Source: Subdoligranulum variabile (GTDB lineage: Bacteria; Bacillota; Clostridia; Oscillospirales; Ruminococcaceae). Taken from it: a DNA stretch of 58,535 nt. Every line of letters begins with the position of its first letter. Positions within the stretch are counted from its first letter, which is position 1. The position numbers and the translations under genes were made by a program. Of the stretch, positions 51,134 through 58,257 are shown in pieces. Under the pieces are notes generated by a model that was not told where the DNA came from, did not search any database, and saw only the letters and a list, made by a program, of their open reading frames with translations. Location: assembly GCA_004552305.1 (NCBI GenBank), contig SFOX01000011.1:1-58535 (forward strand), written 5' to 3'.

Positions 51134-51820
51134 ATGCAGCAGATTTTTGCGGAGATCGGGCAGATCGCGCTGTGCAGTCTGGTTTCCATTGCCGTTATGT
51201 TTTTTCTGACGCGGGCGGGCGGCAAGCGCCAGATCGCCCAGCTCAGTCCGTTTGACTACCTCAACGCCGTCACCATCGGCTCCATCGCCGCCGAAATGGC
51301 AACCGATCTGGAGCGGTGGTACCGCCCGCTGACCGCGCTGCTGGTGTACGGTGCCGTGACGTGGGCGGTGCAGGTTTCCTCCTGCAAAAGCATTGCCATG
51401 CGCAGCTTCTGGAGCGGACGCACCCTGGTTTTAATGGACGAAGGCACGATTTTTAAAGAAAATCTCTCCCGCGCCAACATCGACATCAACGAGTTTCTTG
51501 CCCAAGCGCGCATTGCCGGGTATTTTGATTTAAACGATATCCAGACCGCCCTGCTGGAAAACAGCGGGCAGATCAGTTTTCTGCCCAAAAGCGGTGTGCG
51601 CCCCGCAACACCCGCCGATCTGCAGCTGCACCCGCAGCCCGTTTCCCCGTGGTATGATCTGATTTTGGACGGGCGCACCATGCAGGATAACCTCAAGGCG
51701 GCGGGGCGCACGGTGTCCTGGCTGGATGCACAGCTGCACGCTGCGGGCATCGGTCAGCGCAGCGAGGTTTTTTACGCTGCCTGTGACCGCGGCAACGGGT
51801 TTTTCGCCTGCCGACGGTAA
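51134..51820 (+). CDS. DUF421 (YetF-type) membrane protein, second copy
   Basis: The 228 aa protein has about three membrane helices with RAGGKRQIAQLSPFDYLNAV, the classic DUF421 stretch, then a cytoplasmic alpha/beta domain (TLVLMDEGTIFKENLSRANI). The ATG at 51134 has AAAAGGGGG about 10 nt upstream; a GTG at 51128 is too close to that site. It is a paralogue of, but well diverged from, the protein at 33289-33945. The function is unproven. Confidence 0.85.
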   Translation: MQQIFAEIGQIALCSLVSIAVMFFLTRAGGKRQIAQLSPFDYLNAVTIGSIAAEMATDLERWYRPLTALLVYGAVTWAVQVSSCKSIAMRSFWSGRTLVLMDEGTIFKENLSRANIDINEFLAQARIAGYFDLNDIQTALLENSGQISFLPKSGVRPATPADLQLHPQPVSPWYDLILDGRTMQDNLKAAGRTVSWLDAQLHAAGIGQRSEVFYAACDRGNGFFACRR

Positions 51821-52370
51821 GCGTGGCGCAGAGGTAAGAGTTTAGATTGGGTGTGTCCTCTATGCGGACACATTGGAAAGCCTTCCCCTTTGGGGGAAGG
51901 TGGCGCGCAAGCGCGCCGGACGAGGGGGAAATATCCGGCTAACGCAACAAGCTAACCCATACTATTGCAATTGCCGTAAAACCGCGGGCGGCATATATGC
52001 CGCCCCTACAGACCAACCCGTAAGTTTTTCGTTTTCATTCTATCGCGGGCGGGGCATGCCCCGCCCCTACGGGGTGGTAGGGTTTTAATTTGCGGAAATC
52101 ACAAGGCGGCAAGAAGGGGTCAAGACCCCTCCTTACACCCCCACACAAATATTATCGGCGGAGCCGTAAGACGGGAGCGGGTGGGCGTGTCGTCAAAAAA
52201 TGTGTCTTGACGATTTTTTAGACACGCCCGTCCGCGACCTTCCTCTTTGGGGTTCCAAGGGGACTGGTCCCCTTGGCCGTGCCCCGCGCTTCGGAAGTAG
52301 CGGCGCCTTTCTTTGGTACTTTCTTTGGGCGTCCAAAGAAAGTACAGCAGCCGTCCCAAGAAAGTACATC
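51821..52370. repeat. Repeat-rich intergenic region downstream of rep
   Basis: No gene is seen. It holds a family B unit (51887-51928) and family A hairpins at 51983-52009 (GCGGCAT/ATGCCGC), 52044-52070 (GCGGGGCA/TGCCCCGC) and 52114-52136 (AGGGGTC/GACCCCT), each ending in a CTAC or TTAC. Other stems are CCAAGGGG/CCCCTTGG (about 52256-52276) and TACTTTCTTTGG/CCAAAGAAAGTA (52317-52344); the last may help end rep transcription. Confidence 0.7.
51887..51928. repeat. Family B two-hairpin repeat
   Basis: First stem CCTTCCCC-TTT-GGGGGAAGG, second stem GGCGCG-CAAG-CGCGCC, conserved tail GACGAGGGGG. Compare the units at 57265, 57331 and 58288. Confidence 0.75.
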
Positions 52371-54257
52371 TTACGGATTCTCAAACTCATCCAGCCAGCT
52401 GAACCCCTTCTTCGGGGTCTGGCTGCCGCCCTTTTCCTTGCGGGCGTTATGCTCCGCCATCACGGCGGCGGGCATCAAAAGTGCCTTCTCCACCTCCGCC
52501 TGGAACACCAGCTTGGGGTTCTTGATGCGGGGATTTTTCATCAGTTCTTTCCAGTAGGTGTCGTAATCCATCATCACCGCCATCGCCTCAAACAGCGGGG
52601 TCAGGCCGCCGTACCGCCCAATGACCTTGTTCAGCGCGCCGATAAACTGCATATTCGCCTTGCCGTCCATCATGCCGTCGTCCTTGCCTTTTACGTTGCG
52701 TCGGCAGAAATACGCCGTCATCTGCAAAATATCGTCCAGTGCCTCCATCTGCCCGGTGGTCAGCTTCACGCTCAGCTCGTCCAGGTCGGTGTAGCGGTTC
52801 AGCGCCGCCAGCATGGATTTTTTCGTCTCGGCATCGGTGTAATTCAGCATATCCCGCGCAGGCTCGGCGGTCGTTTCAACAAAATCCGCCTCCACGATAT
52901 CCGGCTTTTCCGGCGGCGGGGTTTCCTCGGTCAGTTCCTCCGGCACACCGCCCACCACATAGATGCGGTAATTTTCAAGGTCGTCCATGATTGCCTTGTA
53001 CAGGTAGGGCAGGGGGGCATTTTTGGTGCGCGCGGTCGGGATCACCCGCATCGCGTAGCGGTTGGCAACGCCCTCAAACCAGCGGCGCAGCCCGCCGCAG
53101 TTGTCGATCACGTTGTTCATCGTCTGGAAAAACAGCGCGTTGCCGCCGTCGATCATCTTGTCGTTGGCGCCGCCCTTGCCTGCCATTTTCGCCATCGTAT
53201 CGATCATCGTATGTACGGCAGCCATCTCGTCGGGCGTCAGGGTTTTGGCAAGCTTTTCGATCTCCGCCTTCACCTCGATTTCCCGCGCCAGCAATTCCGG
53301 CGTAGCACCGTAGGAATAGGGGATCGTCGTTTCCGGCACCGACACATACTCCAGCGTCAGTACATCCGGGTCATCGTCCAGCGTGCCGTAATCCATCTCC
53401 ATCTTGCGCTTGCGCATCTTCTTGGACATGGACTTGGTAATTTCCTCCAGCTTGTTGTCCGCGACCTGCTCGTCCACCGGCTCAATGGTCACGGCGATGG
53501 CGATCACGCGCTGGCGGTCCTTCTCGTAGACCTCATAGTCAAAAAAGATGTCGGTATGCCCGTTGATTTCGCTTTTCGCCTTGTCCAGCACGGTGCGGCG
53601 CACATGCGCCCAGTTGGCGGCGTTGCAGTCCACCTGCTTTTTCAGCGTGTCGATGTTCCACACCAGCGGCTCGCCCTTCTGCTTTTTGCTCAGATACAGG
53701 TTCTGGTAGCTCTTGCACAGCTCGTAAATTTTCAGGCTGTACTGGCTTTTCATCGGCAGGGTATAGGTGATGTTCATCGTGGTGTAGAACTCTTTGAGCT
53801 GGATCAGATGCGGCTTCAGCGATTGATCCAGCGTCAGCACGATTTTGCCCGTTCCCTCGTCGATGGTCGCAGAACTCAGCCAGCGGAACATCGTGATTTT
53901 CTGCGTACCCGCCAAGCGGATCCACTGCACCTTGGCGTTGGCAATATCCTCAATGTTCTTTTTGACCTGCTTGTACATCGAGCCGTTGTGCGGGTCAACG
54001 CCGCACAGCTTCAAAAACTCGTAGATGGACATCTCGTACCGGGGCAGCTCGGTGTCGCTGGGCTTGATCATGGCAAAGATGTGCAGCATCAGCTTTTGCT
54101 GGCTCAGTGTCAGGCTGTACATGGCGTTTTGGATCAGATCATTGCTCTTGCGCACAATGGTCTGCCCGCCGCGCCCGCTGAAAGTCGCCACAGGGACCAT
54201 CTTGTCCGACACTTCCGGCTGCGGATTTTCGGGGATCTGGCTGTCATTCGTGGCCAT
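52371..54257 (-). CDS. RepB/Rep_3-type replication initiator with duplicated C-terminal module
   Basis: The 628 aa protein has the paired winged-helix region of plasmid Rep_3 initiators in its first ~260 residues: KSNDLIQNAMYSLTLSQQKL at the start of WH1, then MKSQYSLKIYELCKSYQN in WH2. Plasmid relatives are usually about 300-400 aa. The extra C-terminal half holds two copies of one module, about residues 340-406 and 499-566 (MIDGG...CGGLRRWFEGVA versus MMDGK...YGGLTPLFEAMA). The ATG at 54257 is chosen over 54329 because CGAGGT precedes it and the longer start lies inside the promoter. A chromosomal replication or regulatory role is inferred from the adjacent iteron array. Confidence 0.85.
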   Translation of the reverse strand: MATNDSQIPENPQPEVSDKMVPVATFSGRGGQTIVRKSNDLIQNAMYSLTLSQQKLMLHIFAMIKPSDTELPRYEMSIYEFLKLCGVDPHNGSMYKQVKKNIEDIANAKVQWIRLAGTQKITMFRWLSSATIDEGTGKIVLTLDQSLKPHLIQLKEFYTTMNITYTLPMKSQYSLKIYELCKSYQNLYLSKKQKGEPLVWNIDTLKKQVDCNAANWAHVRRTVLDKAKSEINGHTDIFFDYEVYEKDRQRVIAIAVTIEPVDEQVADNKLEEITKSMSKKMRKRKMEMDYGTLDDDPDVLTLEYVSVPETTIPYSYGATPELLAREIEVKAEIEKLAKTLTPDEMAAVHTMIDTMAKMAGKGGANDKMIDGGNALFFQTMNNVIDNCGGLRRWFEGVANRYAMRVIPTARTKNAPLPYLYKAIMDDLENYRIYVVGGVPEELTEETPPPEKPDIVEADFVETTAEPARDMLNYTDAETKKSMLAALNRYTDLDELSVKLTTGQMEALDDILQMTAYFCRRNVKGKDDGMMDGKANMQFIGALNKVIGRYGGLTPLFEAMAVMMDYDTYWKELMKNPRIKNPKLVFQAEVEKALLMPAAVMAEHNARKEKGGSQTPKKGFSWLDEFENP

Positions 54258-54300
54258 ACGGCATACCTCGATTGTTTTGTCAATTTCAACATTGTCTGTA

Positions 54301-54329
54301 ATCATAGCAGATTGTGCTTTGTTTGTCAA
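54301..54329 (-). promoter_or_regulatory. rep promoter
   Basis: On the minus strand: TTGACA (54329-54324), 17 nt, TATGAT (54306-54301). The spacer and -35 contain a degenerate iteron-like TTGTGCT-TTGT-TTGTCAA on the plus strand. Confidence 0.85.
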
Positions 54330-54331
54330 TT

Positions 54332-54349
54332 ATTGTAACGTTCGGCACA
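54332..54349 (-). promoter_or_regulatory. Inverted iteron beside the rep promoter
   Basis: Read on the minus strand this is TGTGCCG-AACG-TTACAAT, matching the array consensus in the left half fully and the right half at 5 of 7. It is opposite in orientation to every array copy and abuts the -35 box, the usual place for an autoregulatory Rep site. Confidence 0.7.
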
Positions 54350-54382
54350 TTTCTGTTTTTCCGCCGAAAATCCCGGTTTGTC

Positions 54383-54428
54383 GGTTTTATCTCTTTATTC
54401 GCTTTATATTTTTAGAAATAAGGAAAAA
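54383..54428. other. AT-rich tract, candidate DNA-unwinding element
   Basis: The stretch is mostly A and T (TTTTATCTCTTTATTCGC, TTTATATTTTTAGAAATAAG) in a GC-rich genome and lies between rep and the first iteron. I see no clear DnaA box in it. Confidence 0.5.
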
Positions 54429-54429
54429 C

Positions 54430-55251
54430 TGTGCCGCCGATAACAACCCAATTGTGTCGGATATTCCAAGCCTGCTGTGTCGAAGCTAACCACACAAATG
54501 TGCGCAGAAAAACAATGTGCCGTGCGTAACAACCCCGCCAACTGTGTCGGCGGTAACAACCCCGCGCGGAGAATTGTGCGCGCGATAACAACCCCTGCGC
54601 CAAGATTCCAAACTGTGCCGTAAATAACAACGGTTGCAATTCTGCGCAGTCTACCACCCCTTGTGGCTGCGTCGGCGCATCACCACAATTGTGCTGAATC
54701 TAACAACCCTCTGCGCAAACTGTGCTGCGAATAACAACCCCGCTTTTTTCTAACTGTGCCATAAATAACAACGTTTTTGGAATTGTGCCGTGGATAACAA
54801 CCCAAAAACGAAATGTGCCGCCGATAACAACAGCAAAACAGGGGAATTGTGCCGCCGATAACAACACCCGGAATTGTGCCGTGTTTAACAACCCTATGCA
54901 ACAGAACAGACGATACAGCGCCAAATTTAAAAGGCTGTCAGGCGGCAGGCGGCGGCAATTGTGCTGTGTTTAACAACCCTGCCGATTTGTGCCGAGAATA
55001 ACAACCCCAAACGCAATTGTGCCGCCGATAACAACCCGATTTTTTGCGCAAAAAGCGGAAATGTGCCGTGAATAACAACGGTTTTGAATTGTGTTGGGAA
55101 TAACAACCCCCGCGCCGCAAAACCAAACTGTGCCGTGAATAACAACCTAGAAACTATGCTGCCGATAACAACCCCACCGCCGCGAATTGTGCTGTAAATA
55201 ACAACCCCCCGTCGCCCGTGATTCCCGGCAAATTGTGTCGCCGATAACAAC
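54430..55251 (+). repeat. Iteron-like array, TGTGYYG-N4-TAACAAC, more than 20 direct copies
   Basis: All copies have the same orientation and an invariant 4-nt spacer. Copies with exact TAACAAC start at 54430, 54516, 54543, 54575, 54614, 54690, 54721, 54755, 54784, 54814, 54848, 54875, 54960, 54988, 55018, 55062, 55090, 55129, 55155, 55188 and 55234. Degenerate copies start at 54453, 54476, 54499 and 54641, with a doubtful one near 54669. Most are preceded by AA[T/C/A] and followed by CC. Start-to-start distance varies from 17 to 85 nt. Linkers are unrelated in sequence. No gene lies in the region. Binding by the adjacent Rep is inferred. Confidence 0.9.
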
Positions 55252-55590
55252 AGGGGAGTGCCGCAGTATACAAAATCCGCTGCCCCGCCCGCGACTTTAT
55301 ATTTTAATGAACATAACGGGTTGGTTCGTAGGGGCGGCATATATGCCGCCCGTTGCAATCTGCCGTGCATCACAACCCACCGGGAAAACAACGCAATCAA
55401 AAATTCGCCACCCTGTAGGGGCGGGGCATTGCCCCTCCCGCGACCTGCCGCCAACGCCAACTTTACGGGTAACCCGCCCCGCCTTCCTTATATAATAGGT
55501 AGCAAACAAAGCGCAGCACCCTGCACCCTCCTGCAAATTCTTTGCCGCACCAACGATAAATTTCAACAAACTTCAAAAAAATCCAAAATA
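55252..55590. repeat. Intergenic region with family A hairpins and an outlying iteron
   Basis: Family A units lie at 55328-55352 (GCGGCAT/ATGCCGC) and 55415-55442 (GTAGGGGCGGGGCATTGCCC, imperfect). Between them, 55359-55376 reads TCTGCCG-TGCA-TCACAAC, a degenerate array copy matching 12 of 14 fixed bases. No gene is seen. Confidence 0.65.
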
Positions 55591-55594
55591 ACTA

Positions 55595-55623
55595 TTGACT
55601 TTTCCTTCGCAGTCCGTTATAAT
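55595..55623 (+). promoter_or_regulatory. Promoter of tRNA-Pro
   Basis: TTGACT (55595-55600), 17 nt, TATAAT (55618-55623). Confidence 0.9.
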
Positions 55624-55655
55624 AAACAAGCTGATTCGAGAAAGCCCTGTGATGA

Positions 55656-55732
55656 CCGGGTGTAGCGCAGTTTGGTAGCGCGCTTGAATGGGGTTCAAGA
55701 GGCCGTGAGTTCGACTCTCGCCACTCGGACCA
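55656..55732 (+). tRNA. tRNA-Pro (GGG)
   Basis: Acceptor CCGGGTG/CACTCGG, anticodon stem CTTGA/TCAAG with loop ATGGGGT giving anticodon GGG, T-loop TTCGACT, CCA encoded. It has its own promoter and terminator. I see no second copy of its 3' end in the window that would mark an integrated element. Confidence 0.93.
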
Positions 55733-55758
55733 GACAGAGGCTGAACAGTCAGCACAGA

Positions 55759-55793
55759 AAACGTCAAACCTGCAAAGGTTTGGCGTTTTTTTC
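55759..55793 (+). terminator. Terminator after tRNA-Pro
   Basis: AAACGTCAAACC (55759-55770), loop TGCAAA, GGTTTGGCGTTT (55777-55788), further T-run. Confidence 0.9.
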
Positions 55794-55822
55794 TTGCACA
55801 ACGGCAAAAATTGCGTTATACT
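55794..55822 (+). promoter_or_regulatory. Promoter of the DAHP synthase gene
   Basis: TTGCAC (55794-55799), 17 nt, TATACT (55817-55822), starting right after the tRNA terminator. Confidence 0.7.
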
Positions 55823-55863
55823 AAAATCTGTATGCAACACTTTTACAGGGAGTTTAAAAAATT

Positions 55864-56892
55864 ATGGGAATGACCTTTGTTACCGAGCTGCCCACCCCCA
55901 ACGTCATCCGGCACCAGTTTCCCTTGGCGCCGGAGCTGGTCGAGCGCAAGCAGGCGCGCGACGCCGAAGTCAAAAAAATCATCACCGGCGAAAGTGACAA
56001 GTTTCTTGTGCTGGTCGGTCCCTGCAGCGCCGACAACGAGGACGCCGTCGTGGACTACGTCACCCGCCTTATGCCCGTGCAGGAGCGCACCGCCGACCGT
56101 CTGGTCATCGTGCCGCGCATCTACACCAACAAACCCCGCACCACCGGCGAGGGCTATATGGGTATGATCCACCAGCCCGACCCCGAAAAAAAGCCCGATA
56201 TGCTCGAGGGCATTCTTGCCATCCGCCATATGCATATGCGCGTCTTGCAGGAAACCGGCTTCTCCACCGCGGACGAAATGCTCTACCCCGAAAACCTGCA
56301 CTACCTGTCGGACATTTTGTCCTATATTGCGGTGGGCGCGCGCTCGGTCGAAAACCAGTTCCATCGTCTGGTTGCGGCGGGCTGCGACGTGCCTGTGGGT
56401 ATGAAAAACCCCACCAGCGGCGACCTGACCGTTATGCTCAACAGCGTGGTGGCAGCGCAGGTCCCGCACGACTTTATCTTCCGTGGGTGGGAGGCACAGT
56501 GTCCCGGCAACCCGCTGGCGCACACCATTTTGCGCGGCGCGGTCAACAAGCACGGTCAGACCATCCCCAACTACCATTACGAGGATCTGCGCCTGCTGTA
56601 TGAGCTGTACGCCCGCCGCGAGCTGAAAAACCCCGCCTGCATCGTGGACACCAACCACAGCAATTCCGGCAAGCAGTACCAAGAGCAGATTCGCATCGCC
56701 AAAGAGGTGCTGCACAGCCGCCGCCACAGCGCGGATATTCATAATCTTGTCAAGGGTGTTATGATTGAAAGCTATATCGAGCCGGGCAGCCAGAAGATCG
56801 GCGAGCATTGCTACGGCAAAAGCATCACCGACCCCTGCCTTGGCTGGGACGACACCGAAAAGCTCCTGTACGAAATCGCCGAAATGGTATAA
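55864..56892 (+). CDS. 3-deoxy-7-phosphoheptulonate synthase (DAHP synthase, class I)
   Basis: The 342 aa protein matches AroF/G/H enzymes: FLVLVGPCSADNEDAVVDY near residue 50, PRIYTNKPRTTGEGYMG, MKNPTSGDL, and the metal-binding C-terminal VDTNHSNSGK and MIESYIEPGSQ. It joins phosphoenolpyruvate and erythrose 4-phosphate at the entry to aromatic amino acid synthesis. It is monocistronic. Feedback specificity cannot be read from the sequence. Confidence 0.96.
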   Translation: MGMTFVTELPTPNVIRHQFPLAPELVERKQARDAEVKKIITGESDKFLVLVGPCSADNEDAVVDYVTRLMPVQERTADRLVIVPRIYTNKPRTTGEGYMGMIHQPDPEKKPDMLEGILAIRHMHMRVLQETGFSTADEMLYPENLHYLSDILSYIAVGARSVENQFHRLVAAGCDVPVGMKNPTSGDLTVMLNSVVAAQVPHDFIFRGWEAQCPGNPLAHTILRGAVNKHGQTIPNYHYEDLRLLYELYARRELKNPACIVDTNHSNSGKQYQEQIRIAKEVLHSRRHSADIHNLVKGVMIESYIEPGSQKIGEHCYGKSITDPCLGWDDTEKLLYEIAEMV

Positions 56893-57264
56893 CGCAGCCG
56901 ACGTACCGTATATTATAATGAATATACCGGGTACTCTGTAGGGGCGGCATATATGCCGCCCGTGCAATCATCCCGGTAATGCAACCTAACGGGCAAACCG
57001 CCCGGGACGCAACTATGCGTCCCCTACAAATCTCCCGGAAATTTGCATTTCCCCAATGATATCTTACCTCCCGGCTGTTTGTAGGGAACGGTCTTGACCG
57101 TTCCGGGCAACCTTGCGGCTATTGCAAAACTCCCTGGCGGGGTGGGGCACGCCCCGCCCGCGGTTTTACGGCTATCACAACAATACGGGTACTCTGTAGG
57201 GGCGGCATATATGCCGCCCGTGCAGCCGTCCCATCAATGCAACCTACCGGGCAAACCGCCCAAA

Positions 57265-57314
57265 AGGCTTCCCCCTTTGGGGGAAGCTGTCACCGTAGGT
57301 GACTGATGAGGGGG
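57265..57314. repeat. Family B two-hairpin repeat
   Basis: First stem CTTCCCCC-TTT-GGGGGAAG, second stem GTCACC-GTA-GGTGAC, tail TGATGAGGGGG. Confidence 0.8.
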
Positions 57315-57330
57315 CAACTACCGGACATAT

Positions 57331-57381
57331 CCCTCTCATCCGGCGCGTTCCGCGCCACCTTCCCCCCAAAGGGGAAGGCTT
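57331..57381. repeat. Family B two-hairpin repeat, inverted
   Basis: On the minus strand: CCTTCCCC-TTT-GGGGGGAAGG, second stem GGCGCG-GAA-CGCGCC, tail GGATGAGAGGG. It faces the 57265-57314 unit 16 bp away. Confidence 0.75.
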
Positions 57382-57624
57382 ACCCGTTCCGGGCAATTTT
57401 GCGTCAATCGCCAACGCCCCGCCCTACCGCAAAATATGTGCGGTTTCCTTGCAACAACGGTAACCCCGTGTAACAACCCAACGAAAACAGGTCATTTCGG
57501 GGGCATAATCACCAAACAAACCGCGGTAAACCTGCGGTTCTGTACAAAAACTGTCCACCAAATAAAAACAATCGATAGGGATTTGCCAACACCAAATATT
57601 TTTTGCGCAAATTGTCGGGGCTTG

Positions 57625-57654
57625 TTGCAAAATAGCAGGAAAATGTGCTACAAT
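57625..57654 (+). promoter_or_regulatory. Promoter of the pilin gene
   Basis: TTGCAA (57625-57630), 18 nt, TACAAT (57649-57654). Confidence 0.6.
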
Positions 57655-57706
57655 ACCCCTATAAACAGTGCGCGGTGTGCGCGCGAAATAAATTGGAGGA
57701 ATAAAA

Positions 57707-58204
57707 ATGTTCGAGAAGATTCGTAAAATGAAGAACCAGAAGGGCTTCACTCTGGTTGAGCTGATTGTTGTTCTGGTCATCCTGGCCATTCTGGCTGCCA
57801 TGCTGGTGCCTGCCCTGACCGGCTACATCGACAAGGCAAATAAGGAAAAGGTTATTGCCACCACCCGTCAGGTCGTTATGGCTGCCCAGACCGAAGTTTC
57901 CGAGGCATACGCAAGCAAGCCGTTGAAGACAACTACTATTACCATTGATCCTGCAAGTAACAGCGAAAAGATTAGCTATGGCACTGATGCTGGAACCAAG
58001 GAAGATGTGGATGGCGAGAAGATTGTCAAGCTGGCAGAGGTTGCTGAACTTGCTTCTGATGGTAGTTTTAACGGTCTCAAGAACAACATCAGCCGGATTG
58101 AAATTACCTATACTGACAAGGGTCACGTTAAGACAGTTAAAGTGATTCAGGGTACCAAGACCTGCACCTACGAAGAAGGCAAGGATTACACGGTAACTCC
58201 GTAA
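57707..58204 (+). CDS. Type IV pilin-like protein (prepilin with N-terminal methylation motif)
   Basis: The 165 aa protein has a 13-residue basic leader ending in Gly13, then F14-TLVE18-L, the type IV prepilin cleavage site with Glu at +5, and a long hydrophobic helix (about 14-36). The C-terminal domain is acidic and Lys-rich, with no cysteine pair of the usual pilin kind. Unlike its neighbours, the 3' half uses more A/T-ending codons, suggesting diversification or transfer. No prepilin peptidase, ATPase or other pilin gene is in the window. It may be a major pilin or a ComG-type pseudopilin. TGGAGG precedes the ATG. Confidence 0.85.
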   Translation: MFEKIRKMKNQKGFTLVELIVVLVILAILAAMLVPALTGYIDKANKEKVIATTRQVVMAAQTEVSEAYASKPLKTTTITIDPASNSEKISYGTDAGTKEDVDGEKIVKLAEVAELASDGSFNGLKNNISRIEITYTDKGHVKTVKVIQGTKTCTYEEGKDYTVTP

Positions 58205-58227
58205 CAGTAAAATCCTGTTTAAACCAT

Positions 58228-58257
58228 GTCCCCACCGATATTCGGTGGGGGCTTTTT
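58228..58257 (+). terminator. Terminator after the pilin gene
   Basis: CCCCACCGA (58230-58238) pairs with TCGGTGGGG (58242-58250), followed by GCTTTTTT. Confidence 0.92.

Larger units (their letters stand above)
56893..57620. repeat. Long repeat mosaic between DAHP synthase and pilin genes
   Basis: No gene is seen. Family A units: 56938-56962 and 57196-57220 (GTAGGGGCGGCATATATGCC), 57003-57026 (GGGACGCA/TGCGTCCC), 57081-57104 (GTAGGGAACGGTC/GACCGTTCC), 57136-57161 (GGCGGGG.../CCCCGCC). Family B units: 57265-57314 and 57331-57381, in opposite orientations. Linkers such as GCAACCTA(A/C)CGGGCAAACCGC recur. From 57382 on the sequence becomes more AT-rich without repeats, up to the pilin promoter. 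Confidence 0.75.

Noticed and set aside
52317..52344. Remnant of an insertion sequence downstream of rep
   Set aside because: Only short inverted repeats are seen, with no transposase fragment or target duplication.
54258..54329. Upstream ATG-initiated N-terminal extension of the Rep protein
   Set aside because: That start lies within the -35 box of the only good promoter, and a better ribosome site precedes the ATG at 54257.
52200..54338. A 712-codon open frame antisense to rep, and similarly long antisense frames over lon (45762-47984) and groEL (16420-18336)
   Set aside because: They are mirror frames caused by high GC codon bias. Their translations are low-complexity and match no family, while the sense genes are clear.
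54430..55251. The repeat array as a CRISPR
   Set aside because: The repeat is a split 14-base motif with variable middle, linkers range widely in length, and no cas genes are present.
55656..55732. tRNA-Pro as an attachment site of an integrated element carrying rep
   Set aside because: No second copy of the tRNA 3' end and no integrase is visible in the window.
57436..57475. Iteron-like pieces (ATGTGCGG ... CAACAACGG and CCCCGTG-TAACAAC) before the pilin gene
   Set aside because: The half-sites are present, but the spacing is not 4 nt, so they do not fit the array consensus.
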